Notes: generated from the letters alone by a model not told the origin. 64,000 bases of DNA from Pseudonocardia hierapolitana (GCF_007994075.1 NZ_VIWU01000001.1:5394001-5458000), one strand, 5' to 3'. Shown: positions 51,614 to 60,304, counted from the first letter of the stretch. A program made the numbers and translations.

Positions 51614-52477
51614 ATGCCAACAGTCACCTTCGTCGGGATCGGGGCCATCGGGCTTCCGATGGCCCGCAGGCTGGTGGACGCAGGCCACGACACGACGGGC
51701 GTCGACACGCTCCCCGCGGCGCTCGAGCGGGCGGCCGCTGCCGGCGTGCCGGCCGTGGGCGGCTTCGGCGAGGCGCCGCGCGCGGAGTTCGTGGTCGCGA
51801 TGGTCGCGACGCCCGACCAGCTCGACGCCCTCGTCACCGATGCGGTTGCGGGCGACGTCGCCGGGCAGTGCTGGATCGTGATGAGCACCGTGGGGCCGGA
51901 GTCGGTGCGCGCCCAGGCCGAGCGGCTGACGGCGGCGGGCGCAGCCGTCATCGACGTACCGGTGACCGGCGGGGTGGCGCGCGCCGCCACGGGGGAGCTC
52001 ACGCTCTTCGCCTCGGGCCCGGCCGCGGACGTCGCCGCGGCGCGTCCCGTGCTCGAGGCACTCGGCACCGTCCGCGAGGTGGGCGACGAGGTCGGCGACG
52101 GCCAGGCGGTCAAGGTCGTCAACCAGCACCTCTGCGCCGTCCACATCGTGGCCGCCGCCGAGGCGCTCGCACTGGCCGGCGCGCTCGGCCTGGACCGGGC
52201 CCAGGTCCTCTCGTTCGTGGAGCAGGGCGCCGCCGGATCGTTCATGCTGTCCGACCGCGGGCCGCGCATGCTGCAGGGCACCGACGTCGACGTCGCCAGC
52301 GCGATCTCGATCTTCGTGAAGGACAGCGGCCTCGTGGCCGACGCCGCGGCCGTTGTGGGCGCCCGCACCCCGCTGCTCGACGTGGCGCGGGCCCGCTACC
52401 TGCAAGCCGCTGACGCAGGCCTCGCCGCGCGGGACGACTCGCGCGTGATCGAAACCTATTCGGAGGAGACGGCATGA
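51614..52477 (+). CDS. 3-hydroxyisobutyrate-dehydrogenase family, likely L-threonate/D-erythronate 2-dehydrogenase
   Basis: A 287-residue beta-hydroxyacid dehydrogenase: GIGAIGLPMARRLVDAGH at 8-25 binds NAD, the substrate motif is DVPVTGGVARAATGELT (114-130), and catalytic Lys167 with Asn170 lies in KVVNQ. In LtnD/OtnD-type enzymes this oxidises C2 of a tetronate to a 2-oxo-tetronate. The DUF1537 kinase two genes downstream is the typical partner, which supports this reading over 3-hydroxyisobutyrate. GGAGG is 6 nt before the ATG; the stop overlaps the SDR start (ATGA). Confidence 0.85.
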   Translation: MPTVTFVGIGAIGLPMARRLVDAGHDTTGVDTLPAALERAAAAGVPAVGGFGEAPRAEFVVAMVATPDQLDALVTDAVAGDVAGQCWIVMSTVGPESVRAQAERLTAAGAAVIDVPVTGGVARAATGELTLFASGPAADVAAARPVLEALGTVREVGDEVGDGQAVKVVNQHLCAVHIVAAAEALALAGALGLDRAQVLSFVEQGAAGSFMLSDRGPRMLQGTDVDVASAISIFVKDSGLVADAAAVVGARTPLLDVARARYLQAADAGLAARDDSRVIETYSEETA

Positions 52478-53235
52478 CCGAGAGCGGACGCACCGCAGTC
52501 CTGACGGGTGCGGCCTCCCGGCGCGGCATCGGCCGCGCCCTCGCCGACCGGCTGGCCGGCGAGGGCTGGGCGATCGCGGTGCTGGACATCGACGGCGACG
52601 AGGCGCGGTCGGCGGCCGCCGAGATCGGTGCGGCCCACGACGTTCCGGCGCTCGGTCTCGGCGTGGACGTCTCCGACCAGGCCGCCGTCGACGCCGCGAT
52701 CGCGGAGGTGGAGGCCGGCCTGCCACCGATCGTCGCGCTGGCCAACGTCGCCGGGATCGCCTCGCCCGTCCCGTTCATGAACGAGACGGTGGAGGGCTGG
52801 GACCGCGTCTTCGCGGTCAACATGCGCGGCACGTTCATCGTGACCCAGCGGGTGATGCGCGGCATGATCGAGCGCAGGCGGGGCCGCGTCGTCAGCCTCT
52901 CGTCGGTCTCGGCCCAGCGCGGCGGCGGCACCTACTCGAAGGTCGCCTACAGCGCGTCGAAGGCCGCGATCATCGGCTTCACCCGCGCGCTCGCCCGCGA
53001 GGTGGGGGAGTACGGCATCACCGTCAACGCGGTGGCGCCCGGGCCGGTCGACACCGACATCATGGGCGGCATGCTCACCGACGAGCGCAAGGCCGCGATG
53101 TCCGCCGACACCCTGATCGGCCGGGTGGGCACCCGCGAGGAGGTCGCGGCGCTCATCGCGTTCCTGCTCGGCGACGACGCGGGCTGGATCACCGCCGCCA
53201 CGTACGACATCAACGGCGGGCTCCAGATCTCATGA
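52474..53235 (+). CDS. Short-chain dehydrogenase/reductase
   Basis: A 253-residue classical SDR: TGAASRRGIG at 11-20 binds the nucleotide, NVAG is at 91-94, and the catalytic Ser144, Tyr159 and Lys163 lie in SLSSVSAQ and YSASK. Asp38-Asp40 after the second strand (VLDID) favours NAD. It is coupled to both neighbours by overlapping stop/start codons (ATGA), so its product is needed in fixed ratio with the dehydrogenase and kinase. In known tetronate operons the third enzyme is an aldolase (OtnC), so the SDR role here is open. Confidence 0.88.
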   Translation: MTESGRTAVLTGAASRRGIGRALADRLAGEGWAIAVLDIDGDEARSAAAEIGAAHDVPALGLGVDVSDQAAVDAAIAEVEAGLPPIVALANVAGIASPVPFMNETVEGWDRVFAVNMRGTFIVTQRVMRGMIERRRGRVVSLSSVSAQRGGGTYSKVAYSASKAAIIGFTRALAREVGEYGITVNAVAPGPVDTDIMGGMLTDERKAAMSADTLIGRVGTREEVAALIAFLLGDDAGWITAATYDINGGLQIS

Positions 53236-54671
53236 GCGTGCTGGAGTCCGAGCTGCTGGCGAGCTACCCGCCCCAGGTGGAGATCCCGGCGAGCGAGGTG
53301 GCGGCGGCCGTCGCGGCGTCGGGACGCACGCTGGTCGTCCTCGACGACGACCCGACCGGCACCCAATCCGTGGCCGATCTGCCGGTGCTCACCCGATGGG
53401 CGAGCGAGGACTTCGAGTGGGCCTTCGCGCAGCGTGCCCCCGCCGTGTACGTGCTGACCAACACCCGCAGCCTGGATCCGGAGCAGGCCGAGAGGCGCAA
53501 CCGCGAGGTCGTGCGCAACGCCCTCGCCGCGGCCGACGGCGTGCCGCTCGGGTTCGTCAGCCGCAGCGACTCCACGCTGCGCGGGCACTTCCCCCTCGAA
53601 CCGGAGGTGATCGCCGACGAGCTGGCGCAGGCGGCCGGCGTGCGCACCGATGCCGTGGTCATCGTGCCCGCGTTCCCGGACGCCGGGCGGGTGACGATCG
53701 GGGGCACCCACTACATGCGCGACGGCACCGGCGGGCTCACGCCCGTGGCCGAGACCGAGTTCGCGCAGGACGCGACGTTCGGGTACACGAAGTCGCGGCT
53801 GGCCGAGTACGTCGAGGAGAAGTCCGGCGGCCGGTACCCGGCGCGGGACGTGCTCGTGCTCGACCTCGCCGTGATCCGCTCCGGCGCGGTGGCGGACGTG
53901 CTCGCCGGCGCGACGGGCGGTAGGCCGGTCGTGGCCGACATCGTCACCGAGAACGATCTGCGGGCGCTCGCCATCGGGCTGGCGGAGGCGGAGCGGCGGG
54001 GCAAGACCCTGCTGTACCGGGTGGGTCCGCCGTTCGTCCGGGGCCGGATCGGTCAGGAGGTCCGCGCGCCCCTCACCGCCGAGGAGGCGTTCGCCGGGCA
54101 TGCGCCCGAGGCGGGCGGCGGGCTCGTCGTCATCGGTTCGCACGTGGGGCTGACCACCCGCCAGTTCGACGTGCTGCTCGACGGGCATCCGTCCGCGCGG
54201 GTGGTGGAGCTGCGGGTCGACGAGCTGCTGGGCGCCACGACGTCGAGCGCGGGGACCGGCTTCGCCTCGCTCGAACCGGTCGTCGCGGACGTGGTGGCGG
54301 GTCTCGCGGAGGGCGACGTCGTCCTGCACACGAGCCGGACGCTGGTGCGGGCGGACTCGGCGGCCGAGAGCCTGCGGATCGCCCGCACCGTCTCGGCCGG
54401 CCTGGTCCACGCCGTGCGGGAGACGCTCGCGCAGCGGCGGCCCCGGTTCGTGGTCGCCAAGGGCGGGATCACCTCGTCCGACGTCGCGAGCGAGGGCCTG
54501 GAGATCCGCCACGCGATCGTCCGCGGCCCGATGCTGCCGGGCATCGTGTCGCTGTGGGAGCCGGTCGGCGGCCCCGCCACCGGCATCCCGTACGTCGTGT
54601 TCCCCGGCAACGTCGGCGACGACCGGTCGCTGCTCGACGTCGTGCGCGTGCTGGCTACCGTCCGGTCGTGA
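53232..54671 (+). CDS. Four-carbon acid sugar kinase family protein (DUF1537, OtnK/LtnK-like)
   Basis: A 479-residue DUF1537 protein. The N-terminal substrate domain has VVLDDDPTGTQSV near 36-48 and SRSDSTLRGHF near 112-122; the C-terminal nucleotide domain has VVAKGGITSSDVASEGL near 400-416 and a terminal VVFPGNVGDD. Studied members phosphorylate 2-oxo-tetronates or related acids (OtnK, LtnK, DenK), setting up decarboxylation and aldol cleavage. The first start is the ATG overlapping the SDR stop. The exact acid is not readable from sequence. Confidence 0.9.
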   Translation: MSVLESELLASYPPQVEIPASEVAAAVAASGRTLVVLDDDPTGTQSVADLPVLTRWASEDFEWAFAQRAPAVYVLTNTRSLDPEQAERRNREVVRNALAAADGVPLGFVSRSDSTLRGHFPLEPEVIADELAQAAGVRTDAVVIVPAFPDAGRVTIGGTHYMRDGTGGLTPVAETEFAQDATFGYTKSRLAEYVEEKSGGRYPARDVLVLDLAVIRSGAVADVLAGATGGRPVVADIVTENDLRALAIGLAEAERRGKTLLYRVGPPFVRGRIGQEVRAPLTAEEAFAGHAPEAGGGLVVIGSHVGLTTRQFDVLLDGHPSARVVELRVDELLGATTSSAGTGFASLEPVVADVVAGLAEGDVVLHTSRTLVRADSAAESLRIARTVSAGLVHAVRETLAQRRPRFVVAKGGITSSDVASEGLEIRHAIVRGPMLPGIVSLWEPVGGPATGIPYVVFPGNVGDDRSLLDVVRVLATVRS

Positions 54672-55924
54672 CGCCTCGTGCCGTACTGAGTGCCGTTCTC
54701 GGCAGCGTGCTGGTCCTGCTGATCGCCGCATGCGCACCGGCGGAACGAACGGGACGGGCTGAGCCCGCGCCGAGCCGGTCGCAGACCACCGTCTCGGTGC
54801 AGGGCAGCCAGGTCATGGTGAACGGCACCCCGTCCACCCTGTTCGGGTTCCGGGTGGCCAGCGCGGCGATGCGCGACGACTGGACCGACGAGCTCGTCTC
54901 CCAGCTCGACACGTGGCACGACCACGGCGTGAACAGCTTCATCCTGTGGCTGCAGGGCTCGAGCGGCGGGTACGCGCACGTGTTCACCCGCGACGGCACC
55001 GCCGTCGACGGCAACGCGAGCGAGGTCACCTCGATCGTCGGGTTCGACGACGACGCGGACCATTCCGCGAACGGCTCGACCACCGGTACGGAGGTCATCG
55101 AGCGGACGAGGCGGATCATCGAGGCGGCCGACGCACGCGGGATGGTGGTGATCGTCGGGCTGTTCTACCGGTCGGCCGTGGAGGACGACACGCCCGAGAC
55201 GCTGACCGCCGCCGCGCGGTCCGCCGCCACCGCCCTGAGGGACTACTCGAACGTCATCTTCAACGTCTTCAACGAGCCGGACGACTTGAACTCGACCGAG
55301 TCCGAGGACAGCCTGGAGGAGTACCTGCGCGCGGTGAAGGAGGCCGCCCCGGGCCGTCTCGTCGGAACCGGCACGGTGGAGACCGACGAGAGTGCGGACA
55401 TCGCCGACCTGGACGACGTCGACGTGGTCATGCACGACGCCGGGGCCACCGGCGACGAGGCGATCGACGCGTTCGAGACGCTGAAGGACCACACCAGCAA
55501 GCCGATCATCAACGTCGAGTCGTTCGGCGGCAGCGGCCAGGGCTTCGTGGACGACGAGACGAGGTCCGTGCAGGCCCCTCCGGGCTACTACGTCGACTTC
55601 CCGGAGTGGCGACGCGTCTTCGGCGCGTGGCGCGAGGAGGACTACCGGAGCGCGAGCGGCGGCGCGAGCGCGGGGAAGGACTCCTACCGCCGCCTGATCG
55701 ACTACGTGGGCCAGGACCCGGGCAGGCAGGTCCACCTCATGGTCCACGCCGCGGGCTGGTTCCAGGGCGCGTCCCGGGTGGGGACACCCGACCACCTGGG
55801 CGAGCCGGGTACGGCCGACGAGTGGAACAACGACTTCGAGACCGGGCCCGGCGCGGCCGACGGGACGCCCGAGAACCCCGGGATCGGCTGGATCCTGGAG
55901 CGGATCGAGGCGAACGCCCGCTGA
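54668..55924 (+). CDS. Secreted glycoside-hydrolase-like lipoprotein
   Basis: A 418-residue protein with a lipoprotein signal: TPR start, hydrophobic segment and lipobox LLIAAC with Cys22. The mature part looks like a (beta/alpha)8 cellulase-type hydrolase of clan GH-A: an acid/base-like Glu203 in FNVFNEPDD and a nucleophile-like Glu284 in PIINVESFGG. HGVNSFILWLQG near 86-97 fits the barrel start. It should act on a glycan outside the cell, anchored to the membrane. Its GTG overlaps the kinase stop (GTGA), an unusual coupling of an exported enzyme to a cytoplasmic sugar-acid operon. Confidence 0.75.
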   Translation: MTPRAVLSAVLGSVLVLLIAACAPAERTGRAEPAPSRSQTTVSVQGSQVMVNGTPSTLFGFRVASAAMRDDWTDELVSQLDTWHDHGVNSFILWLQGSSGGYAHVFTRDGTAVDGNASEVTSIVGFDDDADHSANGSTTGTEVIERTRRIIEAADARGMVVIVGLFYRSAVEDDTPETLTAAARSAATALRDYSNVIFNVFNEPDDLNSTESEDSLEEYLRAVKEAAPGRLVGTGTVETDESADIADLDDVDVVMHDAGATGDEAIDAFETLKDHTSKPIINVESFGGSGQGFVDDETRSVQAPPGYYVDFPEWRRVFGAWREEDYRSASGGASAGKDSYRRLIDYVGQDPGRQVHLMVHAAGWFQGASRVGTPDHLGEPGTADEWNNDFETGPGAADGTPENPGIGWILERIEANAR

Positions 55925-55946
55925 GTCCTGGTCGGGTACCGAGGGT

Positions 55947-56002
55947 GATCAAGGGCGGACGGTCGCCATCGAAGATCGACTAACGACCATCTGCCCTTGG
56001 TC
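55947..56002. terminator. Bidirectional hairpin between the glycosidase and pruA
   Basis: An imperfect 19-bp inverted repeat (55947-55965 and 55984-56002; three mismatches, most G-U compatible) with an 18-nt loop lies between two convergent genes. It could end transcription from both sides. No long T-run is present. Confidence 0.6.
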
Positions 56003-56044
56003 GACACATCGGCCAGCCATTCGGACTGCCACGAAGTCCCGCTC

Positions 56045-57670
56045 CTAGCCCTGGTGGGGGTAGCGGCTCGTGGTCGCAGGCACGAAGGTCTCCTTGATCG
56101 TGCGCGGGCTGACCCAGCGGAGCAGGTTGTAGATCGAGCCCGCCTTGTCGTTGGTGCCCGACGCCCGGCCGCCGCCGAACGGCTGCTGCCCGACGACCGC
56201 ACCGGTCGGCTTGTCGTTGACGTAGAAGTTGCCGGCCGCGAACCGCAGTGCCTCCGAGGCGGTGGCGATCGCCGTCCGGTCCCGGGCGATGATCGAGCCG
56301 GTGAGCCCGTACGGGGCGCCCTGGTCGACGTGCTGCAGGACCTTCTCGAACTCGCCGTCCTCGTACACGTTGACGGCGAGCAGGGGGCCGAAGTACTCGG
56401 TGGAGAAGAGCTCGTGGCCGGGGTCGCCGCCGACGACGACCGTGGGCCGCACGAAGAAGCCGGTGCTGTCGTCGGTCGTGCCGCCCGCGATCACCTCGAG
56501 GCCCGGGTCGGAGTGGGCGCGCTCGATCGCGGCCGACACCTTGTCGTAGGCCCGGCGGTCGATGACGGCGCCGAGGAAGTTGCCGAAGTCCTCGACGTCG
56601 CCCATCGGCAGGCCGTTCACCTCCTCGACGAGGTCGTCTCGCAGCCGTGCCCACAACGAGCGCGGCACGAACGCCCGCGACGCCGCCGAGCACTTCTGGC
56701 CCTGGTACTCGAACGCGCCGCGGACGAGCGCGGTGCGCAGCACGTCGACGTCGGCGGACGGGTGCGCCACCACGAAGTCCTTGCCGCCGGTCTCGCCGAC
56801 GAGCCGGGGGTAGGTGGCATAGCCCGAGATGTTCGCCCCGACCTGCTGCCACAGGTGCTGGAACGTGGCCGACGAGCCGGTGAAGTGGATGCCGGCCAGC
56901 GCCCGGTCGGCGAGCAGCACCTCGGAGATCTCGCGGCCGTCACCGGTCAGCATGTTGATCACACCGGGCGGGAGGCCTGCCTCCTCCAGCAGCCGCATCG
57001 TGTAGAAGGCGGCGAGCGTCTGCGTGGGTGACGGCTTCCAGATCACCGCGTTGCCCATGAGGGCGGGCGCGGTGGGGAGGTTCCCGGCGATGGCCGTGAA
57101 GTTGAACGGCGTGATCGCGTAGACGAACCCCTCGAGCGGCCGGTAGTCCATCCGGTTCCACGCGCCTGCGCCGCTGTTCGGCTGGTTCTCCAGGATCTGG
57201 CGGGCGAACGCCACGTTGAAGCGCCAGAAGTCGGCGAGCTCGCAGGCGGAGTCGATCTCGGCCTGGTAGCAGGTCTTGCTCTGGCCGAGCATCGTGGCGG
57301 CGTTCACCCGGTCCCGCCACGGGCCCGACAGCAGGTCGGCGGCGCGCAGCAGCACCGACGCCCGCGCCTCGAACGGGAGCGCCCGCCACGCCGGCGCGGC
57401 CCGCAGCGCCGCCTCGACGGCCGCCTTCGCCTCGCCGTGGCCTGCGTTCGCGGACCTCCCCAGCACGTGCGCGTGGTCGTGCGGGGCGACGACGTCGAAG
57501 GGCGTGCCGCCCGCCATGTGCCGGCGGCCGTCGATGGTGACGGTCAGCTCGTGCTGCATCCCGCCCAGCTCGGCGAGCGCGGCCTGCAGGCTCGCGCGTT
57601 CCGGTGAACCGGGTGCGTAGTCGCGCACGGGCTCGTTCCGCGGGATCGGAGTGGTGGTGATCGCGTCCAT
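56045..57670 (-). CDS. pruA: L-glutamate gamma-semialdehyde dehydrogenase
   Basis: A 541-residue aldehyde dehydrogenase of the PruA (delta-1-pyrroline-5-carboxylate dehydrogenase) type: general base Glu293 in LVGETGGKDFVV, nucleophile Cys327 in FEYQGQKCSAASR, NAD-site WKPSPTQ near 211, and the C-terminal PFGGGRASGTNDKAG. It oxidises glutamate semialdehyde to glutamate with NAD, the second step of proline breakdown. The ATG at 57670 has GGGGAG upstream. putA is 4 kb away with the PucR regulator between them. Confidence 0.96.
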   Translation of the reverse strand: MDAITTTPIPRNEPVRDYAPGSPERASLQAALAELGGMQHELTVTIDGRRHMAGGTPFDVVAPHDHAHVLGRSANAGHGEAKAAVEAALRAAPAWRALPFEARASVLLRAADLLSGPWRDRVNAATMLGQSKTCYQAEIDSACELADFWRFNVAFARQILENQPNSGAGAWNRMDYRPLEGFVYAITPFNFTAIAGNLPTAPALMGNAVIWKPSPTQTLAAFYTMRLLEEAGLPPGVINMLTGDGREISEVLLADRALAGIHFTGSSATFQHLWQQVGANISGYATYPRLVGETGGKDFVVAHPSADVDVLRTALVRGAFEYQGQKCSAASRAFVPRSLWARLRDDLVEEVNGLPMGDVEDFGNFLGAVIDRRAYDKVSAAIERAHSDPGLEVIAGGTTDDSTGFFVRPTVVVGGDPGHELFSTEYFGPLLAVNVYEDGEFEKVLQHVDQGAPYGLTGSIIARDRTAIATASEALRFAAGNFYVNDKPTGAVVGQQPFGGGRASGTNDKAGSIYNLLRWVSPRTIKETFVPATTSRYPHQG

Positions 57671-57720
57671 GGCAGAGGACTCCCCGGGGTCGGCGGTGTT
57701 GTGAACCCTAGGAAGAAGGG

Positions 57721-57792
57721 GCCGCCGCAGGCTCGTCCGCCGTGACAACGATTTCCCCCCGGTGTTGTCCGGCCGGACGAGCCTGCGGCGGC
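57721..57792. promoter_or_regulatory. Long hairpin between AHSA1 gene and pruA containing a putA-like motif
   Basis: A perfect 19-bp inverted repeat (57721-57739 and 57774-57792) with a 34-nt loop that itself holds GACAAC/GTTGTC (57744-57749 and 57764-57769). It starts 3 nt after the AHSA1 stop and could be its terminator. Both arms contain GGACGAGCCTGCG, which nearly matches CCGACGAGCCTGCG in the putA promoter, so it may instead, or also, be an operator for pruA. Confidence 0.6.
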
Positions 57793-57795
57793 TGC

Positions 57796-58266
57796 TCAGG
57801 ACTGCCGGGCAAGCAGCGCGTCGAGCGCGGCGTAGCTCGCGTTGAGCCCGATCTCCATGCCGGAGCTCAGCATGCCGTCGCGCTCCTCGGCGGTGTGGAA
57901 CAGCGAGGTGGTCGTGACCTTCGTGCGCCCGTCGCCGAGGTCGGTGAAGGTCGCCGTCTCGACCGCGACGTGGCCGGGCATGCCGTCCCACTCGAACGTC
58001 TGCACGACGCGCTCCTGCGGGGTGACCTCGCGATAGCGGCCCTCGAACCCGTCGGTGCCCTCCGGCCCGTGCACGACGAACCTCCAGTGCCCGCCGCGTT
58101 CGACCTCCATGCGCTCGACGATCACCTTCTCGTCGCCCCCGCCCCACCACTGCGCGATCAGTTCGGGGTCGGTGTATGCCTGCCACACCCTGGCGAGAGG
58201 GGCGTCGAAGACCCGCTCGATGTGGATCTCCCGCTCCGCCGGTGTCGTGATCGTCGCCTCGCCCAT
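57796..58266 (-). CDS. AHSA1/SRPBCC domain protein
   Basis: A 156-residue START-like (Bet v 1 fold) protein: IHIERVFDAPLARVWQAYTDPELIAQWWG, then YREVTPQERVVQTFEWDG and a C-terminal helix ASYAALDALLA. These bind hydrophobic ligands; the molecular role is unknown for most. Its ATG overlaps the stop of the ArsR gene (TGATG), a very common ArsR-AHSA1 pairing in actinobacteria, where both form a self-regulated two-gene operon. Confidence 0.9.
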   Translation of the reverse strand: MGEATITTPAEREIHIERVFDAPLARVWQAYTDPELIAQWWGGGDEKVIVERMEVERGGHWRFVVHGPEGTDGFEGRYREVTPQERVVQTFEWDGMPGHVAVETATFTDLGDGRTKVTTTSLFHTAEERDGMLSSGMEIGLNASYAALDALLARQS

Positions 58267-58601
58267 CACTGCTCTCCCTTCGTCCGCTCGAGGAACTCGC
58301 CCAGCCGGTCGAGACGTGCCTCGAGCATTTCCCTGTACCGCGCGATCCACGCGGTCTCGTCCTCCAGCCGGCGGGGGCCGATCCGACAAATCCGGACCCT
58401 GCCGACCTTCTCCGTGGTGACCAGACCCGCCTCCTCGAGCACGCTGACGTGCTTCTTCATCCCCGTGAGCGTCATGCCGAAGTGCTCGGCGAGCTCACTG
58501 ATGGACGCCTCCCGCCTGCCGAGGCGCTCGAGGATCCCGCGACGGGTCCGGTCGGACAGTGCGTGGAAGGAGTCGTCGAGTCCGTCCGAACACTGAACCA
58601 T
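58266..58601 (-). CDS. ArsR-family transcriptional repressor
   Basis: A 111-residue winged-helix repressor: FHALSDRTRRGILERLGRREASISELAEHFGMTLTGMKKHVSVLEEAGLV. No metal-binding Cys pair (ELCVCDL motif) is present, so it is of the non-metal subgroup paired with AHSA1 proteins. I chose the ATG at 58601 because the palindromic operator overlaps it; an upstream in-frame extension has no similarity. It probably represses its own operon. Confidence 0.9.
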   Translation of the reverse strand: MVQCSDGLDDSFHALSDRTRRGILERLGRREASISELAEHFGMTLTGMKKHVSVLEEAGLVTTEKVGRVRICRIGPRRLEDETAWIARYREMLEARLDRLGEFLERTKGEQ

Positions 58602-58612
58602 GTAGTTCAGTG
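58591..58612. promoter_or_regulatory. Palindromic ArsR operator over the start codon
   Basis: CACTGAAC-N6-GTTCAGTG is a perfect 8-bp inverted repeat that spans the ArsR start codon. It matches the type of operator expected for ArsR-AHSA1 modules and implies self-repression. Confidence 0.75.
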
Positions 58613-58653
58613 TTGCGGTGCGCGACGGCCCTGTCAAGGGGCGACTTCGAGGG

Positions 58654-60228
58654 TCAGGGGCGGTTGCGGCCCGCGGCCAGCAACTGCAGGTGGTGCACCA
58701 GTCGGGCGCGCGGGTCGTCCAGGCGCAGGCCGGCTATCGCCGTGGCCCTGCGCACGCGGTAGCGCAGGGTGTTGGGGTGGACGGTGAGCCGCTCGGCCGC
58801 GGCGCGGACGTCGCCCATCGCGTCCAGCCACGCCACCACCGAGCCGACGAGGTCGGTGCGGTGCTCCCGGTCGTACTCCACGAGCCGGGCCACGCCCGGG
58901 TCGCGCAGGTCGGGGTTGGCCGCCAGGAGCCCGAGCGTCTGGGTGAGCAGGACCTCGGCACGGATCTCGCCGAACACTGCCACGTCCTGGGACTCGCCCA
59001 TCGCGTCGAGCACCCGGTCGGCCTCGCGCCGCGAGCCCGGCACGCCCGCGAGCTGCGCGGCCGGGGACCCGATGCCGGCCTGGACCCGGATGTCGCCGCG
59101 ACGCCGGGCGGCGGCCACGACGTCGGCGGACAGGGTCGCCGCCCCGTCCGTCCCGTGGACGTCGGGCAGGACCGCGTACACGCGCGCCCCGACCGCGGCG
59201 CAGAGCGCGGCCCGCCGATGCGCCGCCGCGTGCACGGAGACCACCTCGACGAGCTCGGCGACGACCAGCTCCTGGGAGGCCGGGTCGCCGCCGCGGGCCG
59301 CGAACGCGACGACCAGCGCACTCGCGTCCTCGTTCAGGCCGAACGTCCCGGCCACGAGATCCGGGCTCGCCCGCCCGTCGAGCAGGCCGGCGACCAGGTC
59401 CCGCTCCCACCGCCCACCCGGTGCCTGCTGGCTGCGGCGGCGCACGATGTGGCCCGCCGCCACCCGGGCCGCACCGACCAGCACCTCCGCCGCGCGCTCG
59501 GCGAACGGTTCCGCGCCCTCCTGCACCCAGATCGTGCCGAGCTGACGGGGGCCTGCGTGGATGCCGATCGCGAGCCTGCGGCGGATGCCCAGCTCCGCGT
59601 GCTCGTCGACCTGCACGACCTCCTCGCTGTCGCGCAGCCGGTCGAACACGCCCCACTCGCGCAGCATCCGCAGGTAGTCCGCGGGGCCCTGGCGGCCGAG
59701 GATCGACAGCCTGCGCAGCTCGTCGACCTGCGCCGCGTCGGCGTCGGAGCGGGAGTAGGCGAGCACCCGGCTCGCGGTGTCCTCGATGCTGACGACCCCG
59801 CGCGTGAGCAGCGCGACCGTCTGGGCGAGCGAGTACAGGTCGCCCGACCCGTCGTCCCCCGCGGCCCCGCCGTCGTGCAGGACGTCGCGTGCGAGCGACT
59901 CGAGCCGCTCCCAACGCACGTCCGGCCGCACGAGCAGCAGTGCCGCGCCGGCCTCCGTGGCGGCCGCCCGCAGCACGTCCGCCGGGCCGCCCGCCTTCAC
60001 CGCCACGGCCGCTGCGCCCCGCCGGGCCGCAGCGCGCAGGGCGGCCGTCGCGGCCCGCCCCCGGACCCCGATCACCAGCACCAGCTGGCCGGGGTAGCGG
60101 TCGGGCTCGTCGTCCGGGTCGACGATCGCGAGCCCGGTGAGCGGTACGTCCAGCCCTGCCGGCGCGGTGGCCACCTCCACCAGCGGTTCCCCGATCGCGG
60201 CGAGGAGTCGGCGGAGTGTGGTGTCCAT
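58654..60228 (-). CDS. PucR-family regulator of proline catabolism
   Basis: A 524-residue regulator with an N-terminal PucR-type sensor region (residues 1-330, including a GAF-like part) and a C-terminal PucR helix-turn-helix, ...DAMGDVRAAAERLTVHPNTLRYRVRRATAIAGLRLDDPRAR, near 470-510. In actinobacteria, PucR proteins next to putA/pruA activate these genes in response to proline (PruR/PutR type). It is divergent from putA (103-bp gap) with pruA behind it, so control of both is very likely. The ATG at 60228 is the first in-frame start before the conserved LRRLLAAIG. Confidence 0.88.
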   Translation of the reverse strand: MDTTLRRLLAAIGEPLVEVATAPAGLDVPLTGLAIVDPDDEPDRYPGQLVLVIGVRGRAATAALRAAARRGAAAVAVKAGGPADVLRAAATEAGAALLLVRPDVRWERLESLARDVLHDGGAAGDDGSGDLYSLAQTVALLTRGVVSIEDTASRVLAYSRSDADAAQVDELRRLSILGRQGPADYLRMLREWGVFDRLRDSEEVVQVDEHAELGIRRRLAIGIHAGPRQLGTIWVQEGAEPFAERAAEVLVGAARVAAGHIVRRRSQQAPGGRWERDLVAGLLDGRASPDLVAGTFGLNEDASALVVAFAARGGDPASQELVVAELVEVVSVHAAAHRRAALCAAVGARVYAVLPDVHGTDGAATLSADVVAAARRRGDIRVQAGIGSPAAQLAGVPGSRREADRVLDAMGESQDVAVFGEIRAEVLLTQTLGLLAANPDLRDPGVARLVEYDREHRTDLVGSVVAWLDAMGDVRAAAERLTVHPNTLRYRVRRATAIAGLRLDDPRARLVHHLQLLAAGRNRP

Positions 60229-60247
60229 GCCCGGCCTCCTCGCGGTG

Positions 60248-60304
60248 CTCGTCGGATCGGACGAAGGGAGTGGGCGAACCTTAGCCGCTCCGACGAGCCT
60301 GCGA
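60248..60304. promoter_or_regulatory. Candidate PucR site in the putA control region
   Basis: CTCGTCGGA (60248-60256) and TCCGACGAG (60289-60297) form a perfect 9-bp inverted repeat 41 bp apart. The second arm continues as CCGACGAGCCTGCG, which recurs with one mismatch upstream of pruA (57774 on). A shared proline-responsive operator is likely. Confidence 0.55.
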
